From assembly GCA_026707445.1 (NCBI GenBank), contig JAPOWV010000071.1:62001-126000 (forward strand): a DNA stretch of 64,000 nt, read 5' to 3'. The stretch's first letter is position 1, and every line of letters starts with the position of its first letter. The position numbers and the translations under genes are program-made. Origin of the DNA: Gammaproteobacteria bacterium (lineage in GTDB: Bacteria; Pseudomonadota; Gammaproteobacteria; Steroidobacterales; Foliamicaceae). The notes below the pieces were generated by a model that was given only the letters and a program-made list of their open reading frames with translations, made no database searches and was not told the origin of the DNA. This document shows, one piece after another, positions 58,192-64,000 of this stretch.

Positions 58192-59247
58192 ATGAACGAA
58201 GAAACGCCGATGGTGCGGGAGGACGGCACCTATCCCGTAGCCGATCTGGTCAAGGACACGATCACCGTGTCCGTGGTGCAAACGAGGGTCCGGGCGGTCA
58301 ACGGCGAAAATCCCGAACCCGACCTGAAAGCCAATCTCCAGTACATGCTGGAGTGCATGGACGCCGCGCAAGGCTATGGCGGGCGAAGCGATCTGCTGCT
58401 GTTTCACGAGTTTCCGATCACCGGCTTCAGCCTGTGGACGCGCGAGCAGCATCACCGTCTGGCCATCGAGGTGCCCGGGCCGGAGACCGAAGCGGTGGCC
58501 GAGAAGGCAAAGCAGTACGGCTGCTACGTGGCTTTCGGCACCTACGCGAAGGACGCCGACTGGCCGGGGCACATCCTGCACCTGATGGTCATGATCGGTC
58601 CCGACGGCGAACTGGCCGCACGCCACTGGAAGCAGCGCAACGTGCGCGGCATGTTCCCCGGCGGCGAGCAATACACGACGGCCGTTTACGACGTGCTGGA
58701 CCAGTTCGTCGAAATGTACGGGCAGGACGCAGTGATACCCGTTGCCCGCACCGGCATCGGCAACATCGCGCTTTCCGCGGTGCAGTTCGAGCCGGAACTG
58801 TTTCGCTGCATGGCGTTCAAGGGCGCGGAGATCATCTGCCGCGTGGCCACCGGCGGGTTCGAGTACGAGGACATGCGCCTGACCTCGTACCACAACAGCC
58901 TGTACACGCTGATCTGCAACAATTCCGTGTCCACGCACGACCGCAACCCGGGCTTCCTGGAAGACACGGCCTATGGCGGACCCGGGCGCTCGGCGATCTT
59001 CGGCCCGCGCGGCGTTGAACTGGCCAAGGCCGGCGCATTCGAGACCCGGCGCACCGCGACCATCCCGATCGCGGATTTCCGAAGCAAGCACCGGATTCCC
59101 GATCTGCACATGTCGCTCTACCGGCCGGTGCTGGACCAGTACCGCGAACGCTACGATCCCAACGGCTACGCGGAATCGATACCGCAAAGCCGCCTCGACG
59201 CCTACAAGCAGTTCGTGGCCCGGTCGCGCTGGACGCACTACTGGTAG
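58192..59247 (+). CDS. nitrilase-superfamily (carbon-nitrogen hydrolase) protein with Ser at the nucleophile position
   Basis: This 351-residue protein has the superfamily fold. The catalytic Glu73 is in LLFHEFPITGF, and the lysine Lys147 is in ARHWKQRNVRG. The nucleophile segment reads IALSAVQFEPELFR, where the expected cysteine (six residues before the Pro of PE) is Ser195. The rest (FKGAEIICRVATGG, SIFGPRG-like) is typical of the aliphatic amidase/formamidase branch. An insert of about 16 residues precedes the nucleophile. It may be a pseudoenzyme or use another residue, so the activity is uncertain. No Shine-Dalgarno is visible and the leader is only 44 bases to divergent moaD. Confidence 0.75.
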   Translation: MNEETPMVREDGTYPVADLVKDTITVSVVQTRVRAVNGENPEPDLKANLQYMLECMDAAQGYGGRSDLLLFHEFPITGFSLWTREQHHRLAIEVPGPETEAVAEKAKQYGCYVAFGTYAKDADWPGHILHLMVMIGPDGELAARHWKQRNVRGMFPGGEQYTTAVYDVLDQFVEMYGQDAVIPVARTGIGNIALSAVQFEPELFRCMAFKGAEIICRVATGGFEYEDMRLTSYHNSLYTLICNNSVSTHDRNPGFLEDTAYGGPGRSAIFGPRGVELAKAGAFETRRTATIPIADFRSKHRIPDLHMSLYRPVLDQYRERYDPNGYAESIPQSRLDAYKQFVARSRWTHYW

Positions 59248-59261
59248 CCGGAGGCCGCGCC

Positions 59262-60143
59262 ATGATCAAACTGGGTCCCTACGAGATTCACCGTATCGAG
59301 GAACTGATACTCCCGTATGCCGGCTACGCCGACCTGATTCCGGACATGCCGGCGGAATTGCTCGACGAACACCGCGACGTGCTCACCGAGCACCAGCTCC
59401 AGGCCGAGAGCGGCCGGATCGTGCTCAGCTTCCATAGCTGGCTGATCCGCACCCGCCATCACTGGATCCTGATCGACACCTGCATCGGCAACCACAAGAT
59501 CTACGAACGCACGGAACTGGCCGCCTTCAGCCAGCTCGACACGGCGTACCTGACCCGGCTGCGAGGAGCCGGCGCCGCGCCGGAAGACATCGACTACGTG
59601 TTCTGCACCCACCTGCACTTCGACCACTGCGGCTGGAACACGTCTCTGGTGGACGGCCGCTGGCAGCCGACCTTCCCGAACGCGCGCTACCTCTGCCACC
59701 GCAGGGAGCTGGAGCACTGGTCCAGTGCGCAGGGCGACGATTACGACATGGGTCCCAACAGCGGGGTGTTCGACGCGAACGTCCAGCCCCTGATCGAGGC
59801 AGGGCTGCTGGAGGGCGTCGATGACGGATACGAAATCGAGGACGGCGTTCGCCTGCGGCTGGCCGCCGGCCACACCCCCGGCCACACGGTCCTCGAACTC
59901 GGCAGGGAGGGATCGCACGGGCTGTTCTCGGGCGATCTCATTCACGCCGTAATGCAGGTCTACGGGCCGCAGTACACGACGGTCTTCTGCAACAAGGGCG
60001 AAGAGGCAGCCGAAACCCGCCGCCAGACCCTGGAACGGATCGCCGACCGCTCGACCCTGCTGTTCCCCGCGCACTTCGGCCACCCGCACTACGGTCGCGT
60101 AGAGTCCACCGCCTCCGGCTTCAGGTTCGTCTTCGCCCCATAG
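59262..60143 (+). CDS. metallo-beta-lactamase-fold hydrolase (lactonase-like)
   Basis: This 293-residue protein has the dizinc motif THLHFDHCGWN, an AAGHTPGHTVLE segment with the next histidine, LFSGDLIHAV with the bridging Asp, and FPAHFGHPHYG with the last ligand. The pattern resembles N-acyl homoserine lactonases and related MBL hydrolases. No quorum-sensing gene is near, so that substrate is not implied. It lies 14 bases after the nitrilase-fold gene and is probably co-transcribed. Confidence 0.85.
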   Translation: MIKLGPYEIHRIEELILPYAGYADLIPDMPAELLDEHRDVLTEHQLQAESGRIVLSFHSWLIRTRHHWILIDTCIGNHKIYERTELAAFSQLDTAYLTRLRGAGAAPEDIDYVFCTHLHFDHCGWNTSLVDGRWQPTFPNARYLCHRRELEHWSSAQGDDYDMGPNSGVFDANVQPLIEAGLLEGVDDGYEIEDGVRLRLAAGHTPGHTVLELGREGSHGLFSGDLIHAVMQVYGPQYTTVFCNKGEEAAETRRQTLERIADRSTLLFPAHFGHPHYGRVESTASGFRFVFAP

Positions 60144-60144
60144 C

Positions 60145-60225
60145 CTGGGAGCGAGGGCATGTCCCTCGCAGCGTCCCGCCTTCGTCGAGGGCGGAACGCT
60201 GTGGGGGCAATGCCCCCACTCCCGG
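60145..60225. repeat. intergenic multi-hairpin palindromic element (three-hairpin cloverleaf)
   Basis: This gap between the convergent MBL and hemH genes is almost entirely inverted repeats. Hairpin 1: GCGAGGG/CCCTCGC (60151-60169). Hairpin 2: AGCGT..CCGCC/GGCGG..ACGCT (60170-60200). Hairpin 3: GTGGGGGC/GCCCCCAC (60201-60219). Outer arms CTGGGAG (60145-60151) and CTCCCGG (60219-60225) can close the structure with one G-T pair. It looks like an interspersed REP-type element that may also act as a transcript end. No tRNA features are present. Confidence 0.65.
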
Positions 60226-60230
60226 GAGCG

Positions 60231-61295
60231 CTAATGCAAGTCTTGCGTGTTCGGGCAGGTACCGAACTGCATGGGACAGCGCCGCGGCCCGATGTCCGAA
60301 GCCACCCCTTCCCTGCCGATGGCGCTTCGAACCAGGTCGCCCAGTCCCCGGACAAAGTCGCAATCGACCGCGACGGTGGGACACCGCGTGAAGAACGGAA
60401 CACCGGTACGGGCGGCGATCTCGCGGAATTCCATGTCGATTTCAACCAGCGTTTCCACATGCTCGGAAACGAACGCGATCGGCACCACCACGACAGGCTG
60501 GCCCGCCACGCCGGCGCGTCGCACTTCGTCTTCGGTTGACGGACCGATCCACTGCACCGGGCCCACCCGGCTCTGGTAACAGGTCAACCAATCCAGTCCG
60601 GGACGGCCCAGCGCCTCCACGATGGCCGCGGAGGTCATCTCCACCTGCCACTCGTAGGGGTCCCCGGCGTTGATGGTGCGCTGCGGCAAGGCATGCGCCG
60701 AAAGCAACAACCGCGGGTCGCCGTGGTGCGATGCCTCATCCAGAGCCTTCCGTATGTTGGCGACAGTCGCGTCCAGAAAGCCGTGGTGCGCCGGGTAGCA
60801 ACAGACGATGTCCTGCGGCGCAGTCAGTCCCTGCCTGCTCGCCGCTTCCCTGAAGGCCCTTACCGAAGTGCCGGTGGTCGTGGTCGAAAACTGCGGATAC
60901 AGCGGCAGCAGCACGATGCGGTCCGGCTCGAAGCCCTTGATCCTGCTCACGGTCTCGCTGACCAGCGGGTGCCAGTAGCGCATGAAAACGAAGACTTCCA
61001 CGTGCTCGGCCGTGTCGGCAATTTCCTTCTTCAGCGCCTCGGCCTGTTCCACCGTTGCCGGCAAGAGCGCGGAGCCGCCGCCCACCTTCCGGTAGATCTC
61101 CTCGCTCGTGGCGGCACGCCGGGCCGTGATCAACCGCGCCGCAATCCAGCGGAAGGGATTGGGCATGCGCAGGATCGCGGGATCGCTGAACAGATTGAGC
61201 AGAAACGGGCGGATGGCTTCAGGCGTGTCCGGCCCGCCCAGGTTGAAAATCACCACGGCAAGCTTGCGTGGCTTCGCGGACGGCGTATCGACCAA
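60231..61295 (-). CDS. hemH: ferrochelatase
   Basis: HemH inserts Fe2+ into protoporphyrin IX, the last step of heme synthesis. The 354-residue protein has VVIFNLGGPDTPEAIRPFL near its start, LLPLYPQFSTTTTGTS, the catalytic histidine in LLSAHALPQRTINAGDPY, the acidic site AFVSEHVETLVEID and a C-terminus with a Cys-x6-Cys pair (RRCPMQFGTCPN). The usual SxHGxP reads SAHALP. Some ferrochelatases bind [2Fe-2S] through C-terminal cysteines; the ligand set is not complete here by eye. It lies 41 bases downstream of the RCCR-like gene on the same strand, so the two probably share a transcript. Confidence 0.93.
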   Translation of the reverse strand: MVDTPSAKPRKLAVVIFNLGGPDTPEAIRPFLLNLFSDPAILRMPNPFRWIAARLITARRAATSEEIYRKVGGGSALLPATVEQAEALKKEIADTAEHVEVFVFMRYWHPLVSETVSRIKGFEPDRIVLLPLYPQFSTTTTGTSVRAFREAASRQGLTAPQDIVCCYPAHHGFLDATVANIRKALDEASHHGDPRLLLSAHALPQRTINAGDPYEWQVEMTSAAIVEALGRPGLDWLTCYQSRVGPVQWIGPSTEDEVRRAGVAGQPVVVVPIAFVSEHVETLVEIDMEFREIAARTGVPFFTRCPTVAVDCDFVRGLGDLVRSAIGREGVASDIGPRRCPMQFGTCPNTQDLH

Positions 61296-61336
61296 GGCCG
61301 CTTCCCCTTGCCTGAGTTACGGTTGAACGGCGGCGC

Positions 61337-62149
61337 TCAGGAGCCCGCCAGCGCCTCGCGGATCTGCTCCGTGCCGATGCGCAGTTCGAGCATACGCTGG
61401 AACTCTTCCTCGCCGAAGACTTTTTGGGGCAGGACGTTCATCGGATCGAGCCGGTAACCCAGCTCCCGCACCCGGAAGTCGAAATCGCGCTGCGCGGCGC
61501 GTTCGTCTTCAGGGACCGGTTCGGCCTCGTCCAGCCAGCCGAACCAGCGGTCGAGGAATCCCTCCAGGTATTGCTCGCACAGATCGATGTTGGCGTCCGT
61601 CAGTTCCGCCGTGTGGCTGATGCACACCGGCGACATCAGCGCTCTAAGGTAGGCGCCGTGGCTGACATACTGGGTAAATGCCGGATTGCCCTGGAACTCG
61701 AGGTAGGCGGCGTTGGCCGGCTCGTAGTAGCGTTCCAGGTAGTCCGGATTGACCCGAAGGTCCACGCGCGGCGTGTATTCGGCGTAGAAGAACAGCCGCG
61801 GAATCGTCCCGAAGATCACCGCCAGGTGCGGCACGCGGTTCTGTTCGCCCAGAAACACCGTGGCGTTGATGTCCAGGATGCTCGCATGGCGGTTGCCGAT
61901 CCACGAATGAACCAGCCACGGAACCTTCGGGCTGCTGTATGCCTGAAACGACCCCTCCATTGCGCCGTCCGGCGAGGTGTAGTACTCCCGCCCTTCGCAA
62001 CTGGGATGCAGTTCGGACGGAAACCGCTTACGCACGCGATCGACGATCCCGGTCTGGATCCCCCAGCATCGCTTCCAGGCGGCGGAAACGTCCACCTGCG
62101 GGTTTTCCGCAAGAAACTCCATGATCGTCTTGACTTCGGTCTTTGTCAT
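61337..62149 (-). CDS. red chlorophyll catabolite reductase (RCCR)-like bilin reductase family protein
   Basis: This 270-residue protein reads like plant RCCR, a member of the ferredoxin-dependent bilin reductase fold. Matching segments in order are HSWIGNRHASILDINATVF (plant GSWIHCK...SLNIT), DLRVNPDYLERYYEPANAAYL (plant DLVLNPDYLKEYYQ), QYVSHGAYLRALMSPVCIS (plant PYVSPSLFVRSAFSPTA), an FRVRELGYRLDP segment, and a final VFGEEEFQRMLELR (plant MFGEEVSSRVV). No transit peptide or membrane segment is present. RCCR reduces an open-chain tetrapyrrole; the substrate here is unknown. It lies upstream of hemH in the same direction, which fits a tetrapyrrole role. Which residues are catalytic I could not assign with confidence. 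ATG at 62149 has GGAG 5 bases upstream. Confidence 0.72.
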   Translation of the reverse strand: MTKTEVKTIMEFLAENPQVDVSAAWKRCWGIQTGIVDRVRKRFPSELHPSCEGREYYTSPDGAMEGSFQAYSSPKVPWLVHSWIGNRHASILDINATVFLGEQNRVPHLAVIFGTIPRLFFYAEYTPRVDLRVNPDYLERYYEPANAAYLEFQGNPAFTQYVSHGAYLRALMSPVCISHTAELTDANIDLCEQYLEGFLDRWFGWLDEAEPVPEDERAAQRDFDFRVRELGYRLDPMNVLPQKVFGEEEFQRMLELRIGTEQIREALAGS

Positions 62150-62192
62150 AGGCTCCGCTGCTCCTCGCAAACCACTCCCGGCGGTCGGCCGC

Positions 62193-62221
62193 ATATTGCA
62201 TCAACAAGTCCTCGCAGACAA
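62193..62221 (-). promoter_or_regulatory. candidate promoter for the RCCR-like/hemH operon
   Basis: On the minus strand TTGTCT (62216-62221) and CAATAT (62193-62198) are separated by 17 bases, 43 bases before the ATG at 62149. The match to the sigma-70 consensus is 4/6 and 3/6, so it is moderate. It lies in the 135-base divergent region shared with the dehydrogenase operon. Confidence 0.35.
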
Positions 62222-62284
62222 CTTCCGCCGCTAACGCCTCCGCCGACAGCGCGTAAACTTCCCGCCGGGGAAGCGGGGAGTCCG

Positions 62285-62725
62285 ATGCACGCGACGAGGC
62301 GGAGCTTTATTGGTGGCGTGTGGGCGCTGCCGGCGCTGGGCATCGGCGGCTGGGCGGGAGCGTACGAAGCGCTGGAGCGGTTTCGGGCGCTGTCGGCGCG
62401 GCTGACGGGATTCCCGGCAGCGTCGCTCGACCCCGCACTGGCGGGCGATCTGCTCGACGCGCTGCGGGCCACGGGCGAAGGCGCCGGTCTGGACGATTTG
62501 ACTGACGGAACGGCGGACGGAGTGCTCGGCGGCCTTGCCGCGCAGATCATCGCGGCCTGGTATTCGGGCATCCACCCCACGGCGGATGGCCCGGCGGCCC
62601 GCGCTTATCGCGAGGCGCTCGTGTGGCAGGCGCTGGAGTTCGCGCACGCGCCCGGCTATTGCAGTACGGAACTCAACGACTGGAGCCGTCCGCCGGCGGG
62701 CGCCGGCCCGGATGCCATAACGTGA
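62285..62725 (+). CDS. small subunit of FAD-dependent sugar/alcohol dehydrogenase (Tat-exported, FAD-SLDH family)
   Basis: This 146-residue protein begins with a Tat-type signal (HATRRSFIGGVWALPAL). The rest matches the small (gamma) subunit of FAD-dependent glucose, fructose or sorbitol dehydrogenases: a LTGFPAASLDPALAGDLLDAL helix, IIAAWYSGIHP, EALVWQALEFAHAPGYCST and a final DWSRPPAG. It carries no cofactor; its Tat signal exports the folded flavoprotein partner. Its stop overlaps the GTG of the large subunit (GTGA). Confidence 0.8.
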   Translation: MHATRRSFIGGVWALPALGIGGWAGAYEALERFRALSARLTGFPAASLDPALAGDLLDALRATGEGAGLDDLTDGTADGVLGGLAAQIIAAWYSGIHPTADGPAARAYREALVWQALEFAHAPGYCSTELNDWSRPPAGAGPDAIT

Positions 62726-64000
62726 GTGACATAACCGCCGATGCGGTTGTAGTGGGTTCCGGATTCGCCGGGGCGCTGCTGGCCGACCGGCTAGCCGCCC
62801 AGGGCATCCGCACCGCCATCCTGGAAGCCGGCCCCCGCGTGAATCGGGCGCACGCCTTCGAGACTTTTCTCAGCGCGGTCGTCAAGACGCCGGAGAGTCC
62901 TTACGAACGCTCGCCGGAAGCCGACTTTCCGATGAGCGAGGACCCCGATCACTGGTATCGCCAATCGGGGCCGGACAAGTTCAAGAGTACCTATCTCAAG
63001 GCGGTGGGCGGCACCTCATGGCATTGGCTGGGCACCTGCGTGCGCTTTCTGCCGAGCGATTTCCGGCTGCAAAGCCGGTTCGGATGCGGCGTGGACTGGC
63101 CCATGGGCTACGACGAAATCGAGCCGTTTTACGTCGCGGCCGAGCGCGAACTCGGCGTGGCGGGAGATTCGGCGGACGACCTGGGTTCGCCGCGCTCCGG
63201 TCCGTACCCGATGCCGCCCATCCGGGCCAGCTGGCTGGACGGCGTGTGCAAGCGCGCGCTGGCCGACACACCCTGGCGCGTACAGCCCACGCCGCAGGCG
63301 CGCAACTCCGAAGTGCACCAGGGCCGCCCGGCGTGCTGCGGCAGCGCCAGTTGCATCCCGATCTGTCCGGTGGCCGCCAAGTACGACGCGACGGTTCACC
63401 TGCGCCGGGCCGAGGCGCGGGGCGCCGCGCTTCATGAGCAAACCACCGCCACTTTCGTGGACACCGGCGACGACATGCGGGTGACGGCGATCCGCTTCAC
63501 CCGCCCGGACGGCAGCCGCGGCGTGGCGCGTGGACGGGTCTACGTGCTCGCGGCCAATGCCGTGGAAACCCCGCGCCTGCTGCTTCACTCCCGCTCGGAG
63601 CGCACGCCCGACGGCGTGGCCAATGCCTCGGAACAGGTGGGCCGCAACCTGATGGATCATCCCATTCAGTTGAGTTGGGCGCTGGCGGAGGGCCCGGTAT
63701 GGCCGTATCGCGGGCCGCTCGCGACTTCGGCCATCGAGAACACTCGTGACGGGCCGTTCCGGCGCCAGCGGTCGGCGTTGAGAATCGAGATCGGCAATGA
63801 CGGCTGGACCTGGCCCACCGGCGGCGCCATTACGCTTGGCGGGCGGTTGGCGCGGCGCGGATTGCGAGGCAGGGCGCTGCGGGCCGCGGTCGCCGATCAC
63901 GCGGCCCGCGAGGTGCGGCTGGCAGCGCTGACCGAACAGCTTCCGGACCCGGACAATCGCGTGATGCTCGACCAGCGCGAGCGCGACCCCTTCGGCGTTC
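62722..64000 (+). CDS. GMC oxidoreductase, catalytic subunit of FAD-dependent sugar/alcohol dehydrogenase (3' truncated)
   Basis: The gene starts at GTG 62722 and runs off the window; 426 residues are visible. The N-terminus has the FAD loop ADAVVVGSGFAGALLADRLA and GPDKFKSTYLKAVGGTSWHW. The motif Cys205-x5-Cys211-x3-Cys215-Pro (CGSASCIPICPVAAKY) is the [3Fe-4S] signature of membrane-linked FAD-dependent glucose/fructose dehydrogenases. AANAVETPRLLLHS and GRNLMDHP are GMC hallmarks. The coupled small subunit supports the call. A c-type cytochrome subunit would be expected downstream, outside the window. Substrate unknown. Confidence 0.88.
   Translation, partial: MSDITADAVVVGSGFAGALLADRLAAQGIRTAILEAGPRVNRAHAFETFLSAVVKTPESPYERSPEADFPMSEDPDHWYRQSGPDKFKSTYLKAVGGTSWHWLGTCVRFLPSDFRLQSRFGCGVDWPMGYDEIEPFYVAAERELGVAGDSADDLGSPRSGPYPMPPIRASWLDGVCKRALADTPWRVQPTPQARNSEVHQGRPACCGSASCIPICPVAAKYDATVHLRRAEARGAALHEQTTATFVDTGDDMRVTAIRFTRPDGSRGVARGRVYVLAANAVETPRLLLHSRSERTPDGVANASEQVGRNLMDHPIQLSWALAEGPVWPYRGPLATSAIENTRDGPFRRQRSALRIEIGNDGWTWPTGGAITLGGRLARRGLRGRALRAAVADHAAREVRLAALTEQLPDPDNRVMLDQRERDPFGV

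Noticed and set aside
59262-60143. Quorum-quenching AHL lactonase
   Set aside because: The fold fits, but no LuxI/LuxR genes or substrate evidence are present, so the specific name is not supported.
60231-60300. [2Fe-2S] cluster at the ferrochelatase C-terminus
   Set aside because: Only a Cys-x6-Cys pair is present there, and the internal cysteine position seen in cluster-binding enzymes seems to be Ala. The ligand set looks incomplete.

Overview
This is a high-GC, densely coded chromosomal window of about 62 genes, with no gap over 300 bases. I saw no rRNA, tRNA, CRISPR array, transposase or phage gene. The gene set (fmt/rsmB, aroE, HemX/HemY, UbiK, LptM-like lipoprotein, PilZ-free core metabolism, ferrochelatase, TonB-dependent receptors) points to a gammaproteobacterium. 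It is probably an aerobic heterotroph of an uncultured lineage; that last step is inference.

Layout. 1-2.3 kb: a truncated PLP enzyme, a TauE/SafE exporter and a DUF4390 protein. 2.3-15.4 kb: a core block with rsmB-fmt-def facing dprA-topA-tsaC, then aroE, gor, an FAH-family hydrolase and xthA. Into this block are set a GPP34 (GOLPH3-like) protein, tag, and a small Asp/Cys-rich exported peptide that resembles HvfA-type RiPP precursors. 15.4-27.1 kb: glmS, glmU, an amidase and the complete atpIBEFHAGDC operon, all on the minus strand. A cluster of DnaA-box-like sites lies between atpC and the amidase. 27.3-35.8 kb: an M48 protease, two TM2-type small membrane proteins, a TonB-dependent receptor coupled to hemX-hemY, then ubiK and comM. 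35.8-44.3 kb: cytochrome-oxidase assembly genes (DUF2909, SURF1, Sco-like), uvrD, trkA-trkH and the two TRAP permease subunits. 44.3-51.4 kb (minus strand): an Oar-like receptor, a SoxC-type sulfite dehydrogenase with its cytochrome c, the TRAP binding protein and a DUF6065-like protein. 51.4-58.1 kb: a LptM-like lipoprotein, polA, an SDR, engB, dsbA, a CitE-like lyase and moaE-moaD. 58.2-64 kb: a nitrilase-fold protein, a lactonase-like metallohydrolase, a three-hairpin intergenic element, hemH, a red-chlorophyll-catabolite-reductase-like gene, and the start of an FAD sugar/alcohol dehydrogenase operon.

How the genes work together. Tetrapyrrole genes recur: hemXY with a receptor, and the bilin-reductase-like gene directly upstream of hemH. 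Sulfur and molybdenum functions also recur: TauE exporter, SoxC plus cytochrome, and moaDE for the cofactor. Many neighbours are translationally coupled through ATGA, GTGA or TGATG overlaps.

Most unusual items: the RCCR-like/hemH pair, the HvfA-like orphan peptide, a DNA polymerase I that has lost three of its four proofreading carboxylates, a nitrilase-superfamily protein with Ser in place of the nucleophilic Cys, a topoisomerase I with five C-terminal repeats and no zinc ribbons, and a bacterial GPP34 protein.
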